A stretch of DNA of 64,000 nucleotides, from positions 5,990 to 69,989 of the forward strand of contig JAZPXL010000053.1 of assembly GCA_045543615.1 (NCBI GenBank). The letters are read 5' to 3'. Below, piece after piece: positions 59,565 through 64,000 of the stretch. The notes beneath the pieces were generated by a model, which was given only the letters and a program-made list of their open reading frames with translations, searched no databases and was not told the DNA's origin. Each line of letters opens with the position of its first letter. The first letter of the stretch is position 1. The stretch comes from CAG-390 sp045543615. Lineage in GTDB: Bacteria > Bacillota > Clostridia > Oscillospirales > CAG-272. Both the position numbers and the translations under genes were made by a program.

Positions 59565-60233
59565 ATGAAAGAAATACAAAACAAGTTAATCTTCAAGCAA
59601 ATAAACAACACCACCATCGCCATCCTCACCTCTCCCGTTTCTGTAACCGACAACTCCGTCTGCCTCATTCGCAACACCTTTGGCGAGGAATATTTTTCTT
59701 CACTCAACAGAAAGGTAGGTGCTTCCCGCATCCACTCGTGTTTGGGTGCTTGCTTGCTCTACTCCCTCTGCGAAAGGCTTTCTCTTTTGGGTGAAGATCT
59801 CACGGTCAAACGAAATGCCCACGGCAAGCCGTATTTTTCACAAACAAAAGGAGTTTTCTTCTCCATTTCCCACGACTTTCAAAAAAACAGCGACAGCTTT
59901 GTCATCCTCTGCGCACTCTCGCTTTCGGGAAATACGGGTGCTGATGTAATGCTTCTGCCACCCACACAGAGCCAAGAGCTTCAGCTTGACATCGCAAAAA
60001 GATTTATGTGCGAGAGCGACTATGAAAAATTGCTTGAGGTCGGTGGGGATGAAGAGAGACAGGGCGAGGTCTTCTCTGCCCTCTGGACAGCACGTGAGGC
60101 GTACTCAAAGCTGCTTGGAGGTAAGCTCTCGGACGCTTTGGGCGTACCACTTCCAAGTGAGCTTGATCTCATAACAAAAACGATGGATGCAGACGGCGTG
60201 CGAATATGTTACAGCATCTCAAAGCTGAAATAA
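59565..60233 (+). CDS. Sfp-type 4'-phosphopantetheinyl transferase
   Basis: 222 residues from ATG 59565 (AAAAGGAG upstream). HGKPYF at 86-91, FSISH at 99-103, GADVM at 125-129 and FSALWTAREAYSKLLGG at 170-186. These are the Sfp/AcpT hallmarks: CoA binding, Mg-binding Asp127, Glu178 and Lys182. The second Mg ligand, normally Glu in GxDxE, is Met129. Adds the phosphopantetheine arm to carrier proteins; no PKS/NRPS genes are in the window, so the partner may be the fatty-acid ACP or one elsewhere. Confidence 0.88.
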   Translation: MKEIQNKLIFKQINNTTIAILTSPVSVTDNSVCLIRNTFGEEYFSSLNRKVGASRIHSCLGACLLYSLCERLSLLGEDLTVKRNAHGKPYFSQTKGVFFSISHDFQKNSDSFVILCALSLSGNTGADVMLLPPTQSQELQLDIAKRFMCESDYEKLLEVGGDEERQGEVFSALWTAREAYSKLLGGKLSDALGVPLPSELDLITKTMDADGVRICYSISKLK

Positions 60234-60265
60234 AAAAGACAGAGAACGATGTTCTCTGTCTTTTT
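60234..60265. terminator. Bidirectional terminator
   Basis: AAAGACAGAGAAC-GAT-GTTCTCTGTCTTT then TT; ends both convergent genes. Confidence 0.9.
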
Positions 60266-60267
60266 CG

Positions 60268-61857
60268 TTATATGATGAGAAATTTCACGCCGTCAAGCGT
60301 CCCGGGATCGTCAGGCACAAGCGTTGTGTCAAGTCCGTTTGAAATGGCAATACCGGCAACATCAAGCTTATATCTCTTTGCCACCGACCAAAGCGTATCG
60401 TCAGATGACGGATAGCAAACACGAACCACAGCTCCACAACCCCCACACTCTGTAAGTGGCGTGAAATTTGCCTCGCTTGTGTACTCAATTGCGCACTTCT
60501 TGCAAATCCTCAAAGCCAACACAAGCTCTGCATCCACCGACACCGTCTCTCCGTCAAATCTCACCTTACATTCGGGTACGGCCGGAACTACCGAAACTAC
60601 GCTCTCACAACCCTCACAATCAGCTTCAATAGTGGACGTATATTTGAATGGAAGCTCCATATCTGCGTTGCCAAGAGAAAGACCATCATCAACAAGAAGT
60701 GCAACCTTCGCCTTGCCACTCACCGTAAGTACGCCACCGTCAAGCGTGCCGACAAGCTCCGGGAATGACAAAACCGATGCGTCAATGACCTTGCTTGTGC
60801 TTTCAATTCCGAGCGTACTTGCCGTCTCGCTGCCACTTATCGTGGCATTTGCGCCAAAGAGCGCAAGTGGTACACGAAGAGCAATTTTGCGGCGAGAGCT
60901 TTCGGTGGTGCTATTGAGCGAATAGAGATCCTTTGGGTAGCTTATGGATGTCAGAACGCCCGCCTCAGCACAAGCTATGCCCTCAGCTTCAATCTCAACT
61001 CCATCATCGGTCGGCCGAGCCTTGACGGTCGGAATGCTTCCGTACGCCCTGAGCCCAACAAGTCTGTCTTTCTCGTGTCTCTTGCCCGAAAACTGACAGC
61101 TAACCTCGAACGGAATGCGTCTTGTGTACCTGCGAGGTCTCTCTCCCTCGCCCTCCTTTTGATAGAGCATACAGATCAATGCGTCTCCCCTGACCTGCGC
61201 ACGTCCGTCAACATACTGAGCTTGGTTTACAAACATCTCACCTCTTGTCTCAATGACCCGTATAGCGTCACCACTCATAAGCCCCAGCTCATCGTTTCTC
61301 ACTCCCTCAGAGATAGCAAACACCTCGCTCATCGCACACAAGAACCGTCCACCACTCTCTCTGTCCTCAAGCACACGAAGACTGCCGTCTGAAGCTGAGT
61401 CTCCACGAATAAGGCATTCGCACTCCTCAATACCGTTTATCTCTGCCACAAGCCTTACCTTGCTTTTGATCGACAGCTTCCTCGGTGCTGACACCCTGAC
61501 CGAGATGTTTTCAACATAAGCCTGCGCAAGCCCCTCAACAGAATCTGCGTCGGGTATTTCAATCCCCTCACGCTGTGACTCAAAGCAAACACTGTATTCA
61601 CCCGGGAGAGAGGCGCAGAATATTTCACCATCATCTCCTCCCTCGTACAATAGGCGATAGCATATAGCTCCTGCATATTCGATATTGTCGGACGTGGCGT
61701 AACGCACGGGCACGGATGCTGTTGCACGGCAGGATATAACCCTTGCAATCGTTGGCATATAGTCGGGCAGAATATGCTCCTCCCCCGTCTCTATTGTGAG
61801 TGATCTGTCGAGCAGCTGAGAGCAATATTCAAAATTTCCTATGGCTTGTTTTTGCAT
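60268..61857 (-). CDS. SipL-like DUF3794 and LysM spore-coat protein
   Basis: 529 residues. Three DUF3794 (SPOCS) beta domains (about 15-160, 170-295, 305-430) followed by a Cys-rich connector (CKKC, CGGCG) and a C-terminal LysM domain (DTLWSVAKRYKLDVAGIAISN, 490-529). This is the architecture of SipL, the clostridial functional equivalent of SpoVID/SafA that joins SpoIVA basement layer and coat. Acts in the mother cell. Four Cys before LysM could bind zinc. Monocistronic. Confidence 0.88.
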   Translation of the reverse strand: MQKQAIGNFEYCSQLLDRSLTIETGEEHILPDYMPTIARVISCRATASVPVRYATSDNIEYAGAICYRLLYEGGDDGEIFCASLPGEYSVCFESQREGIEIPDADSVEGLAQAYVENISVRVSAPRKLSIKSKVRLVAEINGIEECECLIRGDSASDGSLRVLEDRESGGRFLCAMSEVFAISEGVRNDELGLMSGDAIRVIETRGEMFVNQAQYVDGRAQVRGDALICMLYQKEGEGERPRRYTRRIPFEVSCQFSGKRHEKDRLVGLRAYGSIPTVKARPTDDGVEIEAEGIACAEAGVLTSISYPKDLYSLNSTTESSRRKIALRVPLALFGANATISGSETASTLGIESTSKVIDASVLSFPELVGTLDGGVLTVSGKAKVALLVDDGLSLGNADMELPFKYTSTIEADCEGCESVVSVVPAVPECKVRFDGETVSVDAELVLALRICKKCAIEYTSEANFTPLTECGGCGAVVRVCYPSSDDTLWSVAKRYKLDVAGIAISNGLDTTLVPDDPGTLDGVKFLII

Positions 61858-61930
61858 TTCTATTCCTCCGAATGTTGTAGTATTATTCGCTAAAGTCTAT
61901 TCAGTATTCAAAGACAATATGCAAAAAAGA

Positions 61931-61960
61931 AAGACGCAGACTACAAAGTCTGCGTCACCA
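61931..61960 (-). terminator. Terminator of rnpB
   Basis: GACGCAGACT-TTGT-AGTCTGCGTC on the - strand, followed by TTTCTTTTTT. Confidence 0.9.
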
Positions 61961-61971
61961 TAAGCAATTTT

Positions 61972-62328
61972 GCAACTCCGTCTATAAGCCGGGTTCTGTC
62001 GAGGACGACCATCTATCTTTGCGACAGATCGCTCTGTCGCTCCGAGGCTTTCGCCCCGTGCCACCCGGAAGTATATGTCGGGCAAACGACTTCCCTGCGG
62101 TGTTGCTTCGGATAGGGTTTACAGCGGACCTATGTTACCATAGGAACGGGTGAGCTCTTACCTCGCCTTTCCATCCTTACCCGACGAAGTCGGGCGGTCT
62201 ATTTCTGTTGCACTTTCCCGGCAGTCGCCTGCGGCTGACGTTATCAGCTATCCTGCCCTGTGAAGCCCGGACTTTCCTCACGATAATACCTTTCGGCGCA
62301 ATATCGCGCGGCCGTCCAACAGAGTTGC
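61972..62328 (-). ncRNA. rnpB: RNase P RNA
   Basis: On the - strand the conserved GAGGAAAGTCCGGGCTTC (CR-I region) near the 5' end, ACAGAACCCGGCTTATAG at the 3' end, and many paired stems between, including the GGGTGAGCTC-like and AGGAAC segments of the core. Catalytic RNA that trims the 5' leader of pre-tRNAs. 5' end set from the promoter, 3' end approximate. Confidence 0.95.
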
Positions 62329-62334
62329 CCAAAT

Positions 62335-62363
62335 ATTATAGCACAAGTGCGTGCCTTTGTCAA
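62335..62363 (-). promoter_or_regulatory. Promoter of rnpB
   Basis: Perfect consensus TTGACA-N17-TATAAT on the - strand, about 7 bases before the RNA. Confidence 0.92.
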
Positions 62364-62489
62364 GAACAGCCCTCGGCTTCACTTTAATATTGTTGTTCGT
62401 AAAAGATATTATTTTAGAAGCATTTTCTCAAAAGCTCGCATTTTTCTTTATCCGTGACACAAAAAGACAAGAATATTTCAAAAAAACTG

Positions 62490-62518
62490 TTGACAAATCT
62501 TTTTTTCTATGGTATTAT
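62490..62518 (+). promoter_or_regulatory. Promoter of the tRNA-Ser/secG transcript
   Basis: TTGACA, 17-base spacer, TATTAT (62513-62518). Confidence 0.85.
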
Positions 62519-62552
62519 ATTATGTGCACTTTGTTTAGTCGTATTCCGCTAT

Positions 62553-62641
62553 GGAGAGGTATCGAAGTGGTCATAACGAGGCGGTCTTGAAAACCGTTTG
62601 GGCGAAAGCCCACAAGGGTTCGAATCCCTTCCTCTCCGCCA
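62553..62641 (+). tRNA. tRNA-Ser (anticodon UGA)
   Basis: 89 bases with encoded CCA. Acceptor GGAGAGG / CCTCTCC, anticodon loop CTTGAAA (UGA, reads UCA), long variable arm TTGGGCGAAAGCCCA as in class II tRNAs, T loop GGTTCGAATCC. Discriminator G62638. It may be cotranscribed with secG, 55 bases downstream. Confidence 0.96.
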
Positions 62642-62695
62642 TCTTTTGGATATTATCCGACTTACAAATACAATTCTTACAGGAGGTTTGGTTTT

Positions 62696-62938
62696 ATGGA
62701 GACTTTAGAGCTGGTATTCGGCATTATTCTGTTAGTTGCCGCAGTTTTCCTTATCGTGTCCGTCCTTCTTCAGTCCTCTAAGGACAGCAGAATGTCGGGT
62801 GTTATTGCCGGTGCAGGCGAAACATTCCTCGGTAAAGAAAGAAACTCCCGCCTTGACAAATTTCTCAACAAGGTAACACCCATCGTTGCCGGTGTTTTCG
62901 GAGTAATTGTCATTGTTATGTACATCATCGTTGCTTGA
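62696..62938 (+). CDS. secG: Preprotein translocase subunit SecG
   Basis: 80 residues, two membrane spans (about 5-25 and 58-78) joined by a loop with LLQSSKDSRMSGVIAGAGET, the conserved SecG stretch. Part of SecYEG; helps SecA-driven export. AGGAGG 9 bases before the ATG. Confidence 0.93.
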   Translation: METLELVFGIILLVAAVFLIVSVLLQSSKDSRMSGVIAGAGETFLGKERNSRLDKFLNKVTPIVAGVFGVIVIVMYIIVA

Positions 62939-62952
62939 TGTGCAAAACCAAA

Positions 62953-62986
62953 CACCGCAGCCGTAAAGACGGCTGCGGTGCTTTTT
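62953..62986. terminator. Terminator after secG
   Basis: CACCGCAGCCGT-AAAG-ACGGCTGCGGTG then CTTTTTTT. Confidence 0.92.
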
Positions 62987-62992
62987 TTATTC

Positions 62993-64000
62993 TCAAAGCA
63001 TAGGTGCTATCAGTCTGAGTATCGCATTAACAAATCTTCGGCAGACTCCACCCCTGCAAGCAGGGTCTTCCTCTCTCACCCGAGCGCACACACCCTGCGT
63101 TTTAAGGAAATCTTTCTCAATCTCGCAAACAACCTCCCCACCGTAAAGCACAACTCCACATTCAAAATGCAAATACAGGCTTCTGTAATCAAGATTTGCC
63201 GTCCCGACCACTCCAATCTCGCCATCACTTATCATCACCTTTGAATGCACAAACCCCGGCGTATATTCGTAAATCTTAACGCCACTCTCAATAAGCGTGC
63301 GATAAGCTGACCTCGTTGTCATATGCACAAATTTCTTGTCCCACTTGTGAGGCGTAATAATCCGCACATCAACTCCACTCCTCGCCGCTACCATCAACGC
63401 CGACATCATATCGCTTCCGACAATCAGGTACGGCGTGTAAATATAAACATACTTCTGTGCAGAGCCGATTATCTGCATATAAATGTCCTCGCTGACTCTG
63501 TCATCATCAAGTGGGCTGTCGGAGTACGGCTGAACAAAGCCCTCACACTCCTGCCTTTGCGCATCAAGCAAACGTGTGGGCATAAATGCACTTACATCCC
63601 CAAAGCCCCCTGCGCCGTCAAGCGCAAGCCACATTTTAAGGAAAATAAGCGTAAATCCCCACGCCGCACCACCGCAAACCCTGACGGCACAATCCTTCCA
63701 CCTGCCGTATCTCTCGACAACTCCGATATATTCGTCGGAAAGATTTATTCCACCCGTGTACGCCACCTCGCCATCAATGACGCATATCTTTCTGTGGTCA
63801 CGGTTGTTTTGTATGCCTGTAAGCAGTGGTCTGAAACGGTTGAACACCCTGCATTTGATATTCTTCTCTTCAAGCGTTCTGTCGTATCTCTTTGGCAGAA
63901 GTGCCACGCAACCAAGGTCATCGTAAATTACCCTGACCTCAACTCCTGCGGCGGCTTTCCTCTCAAGCACCTCAAGTATGCGCCCCCACATCTCACCCTC
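62993..64000 (-). CDS. Cardiolipin synthase-like phospholipase D protein (5' end cut)
   Basis: The frame stays open to the window edge, so the start, and any N-terminal membrane helices, lie outside; ~335 residues are visible. Two HKD motifs: NRDHRKICVIDG ... GGINLSDEY and FVHSKVMISDGE ... GTANLDYRS, each with His, Lys and Asp at the expected distances, so the catalytic pair is complete. Two-HKD proteins of this kind join phosphatidylglycerol molecules into cardiolipin at the membrane. A Cys-rich end (CARVREEDPACRGGVCRR) precedes a final hydrophobic helix. Confidence 0.9.
   Translation of the reverse strand, partial: EGEMWGRILEVLERKAAAGVEVRVIYDDLGCVALLPKRYDRTLEEKNIKCRVFNRFRPLLTGIQNNRDHRKICVIDGEVAYTGGINLSDEYIGVVERYGRWKDCAVRVCGGAAWGFTLIFLKMWLALDGAGGFGDVSAFMPTRLLDAQRQECEGFVQPYSDSPLDDDRVSEDIYMQIIGSAQKYVYIYTPYLIVGSDMMSALMVAARSGVDVRIITPHKWDKKFVHMTTRSAYRTLIESGVKIYEYTPGFVHSKVMISDGEIGVVGTANLDYRSLYLHFECGVVLYGGEVVCEIEKDFLKTQGVCARVREEDPACRGGVCRRFVNAILRLIAPML

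Overview
The window reads as chromosome of an anaerobic, endospore-lineage Firmicute (class Clostridia, probably an uncultured gut member). The signs are an alpha/beta small acid-soluble spore protein, SpoVG, a SipL-like DUF3794/LysM spore-coat protein, a pyrophosphate-type phosphofructokinase, a FolT-type vitamin importer, rubredoxin-flavoprotein redox, many TTGACA-N17-TATAAT promoters and strong GGAGG ribosome sites. Species cannot be assigned from the sequence alone.

Layout. 0-11 kb: a discoidin-like protein end, SDR enzyme, PFP, two secreted SGNH-type esterases, a translationally coupled sialate-esterase-like lipoprotein with an unknown secreted partner, SASP, tyrS. 11-20 kb (+): RDD membrane protein, then a complete sugar-type ABC importer (ATPase, two permeases, lipoprotein receptor) followed by a thermonuclease-fold lipoprotein and a large OB-fold-repeat lipoprotein. 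20-24 kb (-), convergent to it: dgt-like dNTPase, two tandem DHH phosphoesterases and SurE. Together these look like an extracellular nucleic-acid/nucleotide breakdown and uptake neighbourhood (inference). 24-25 kb: a radical SAM/SPASM gene whose leader carries nine perfect 9-bp repeats.

25.2-29 kb is the most unusual accessory stretch. Three extra copies of the 3' end of the GGGtGRT gene (intact gene at 28936-29934) are spaced 1.0-1.4 kb apart, and between them sit small cargo genes: an LRR protein, a membrane protein and a lipoprotein. Two of the three units are built on an almost identical ~500-bp module: Cro/C1-type regulator, two TAACTC-N4-GRGTTA operators, a perfect promoter and a hairpin leader, with a different cargo after it. 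I read this as an array of gene cassettes inserted (or serially duplicated) at the 3' end of a housekeeping gene, each restoring or leaving a copy of that end; no recombinase is visible.

29-52 kb is mostly housekeeping: the GGGtGRT / NifU-like scaffold / PduL operon, endonuclease III, three small overlapping genes of unknown role, spoVG, murC, Hsp33, Gfo/Idh oxidoreductases, cysteine desulfidase, a three-domain rubredoxin-flavoprotein, MATE pump, two TIM-barrel sugar isomerases, a phosphodiester glycosidase with a TcaA-like membrane partner, and a FolT-like transporter with a BspA-type LRR insertion under a probable tetrahydrofolate riboswitch.

52.4-59.4 kb (-) is a compact phage-type head and packaging module (small and large terminase, beta-rich structural protein, portal, scaffold, HK97-fold capsid, connector) without any tail, lysis, integrase or replication gene, ending at its own terminator. 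After it come an Sfp-type phosphopantetheinyl transferase, the SipL-like protein, RNase P RNA, tRNA-Ser(UGA), secG and a cardiolipin-synthase-like protein cut by the window end.
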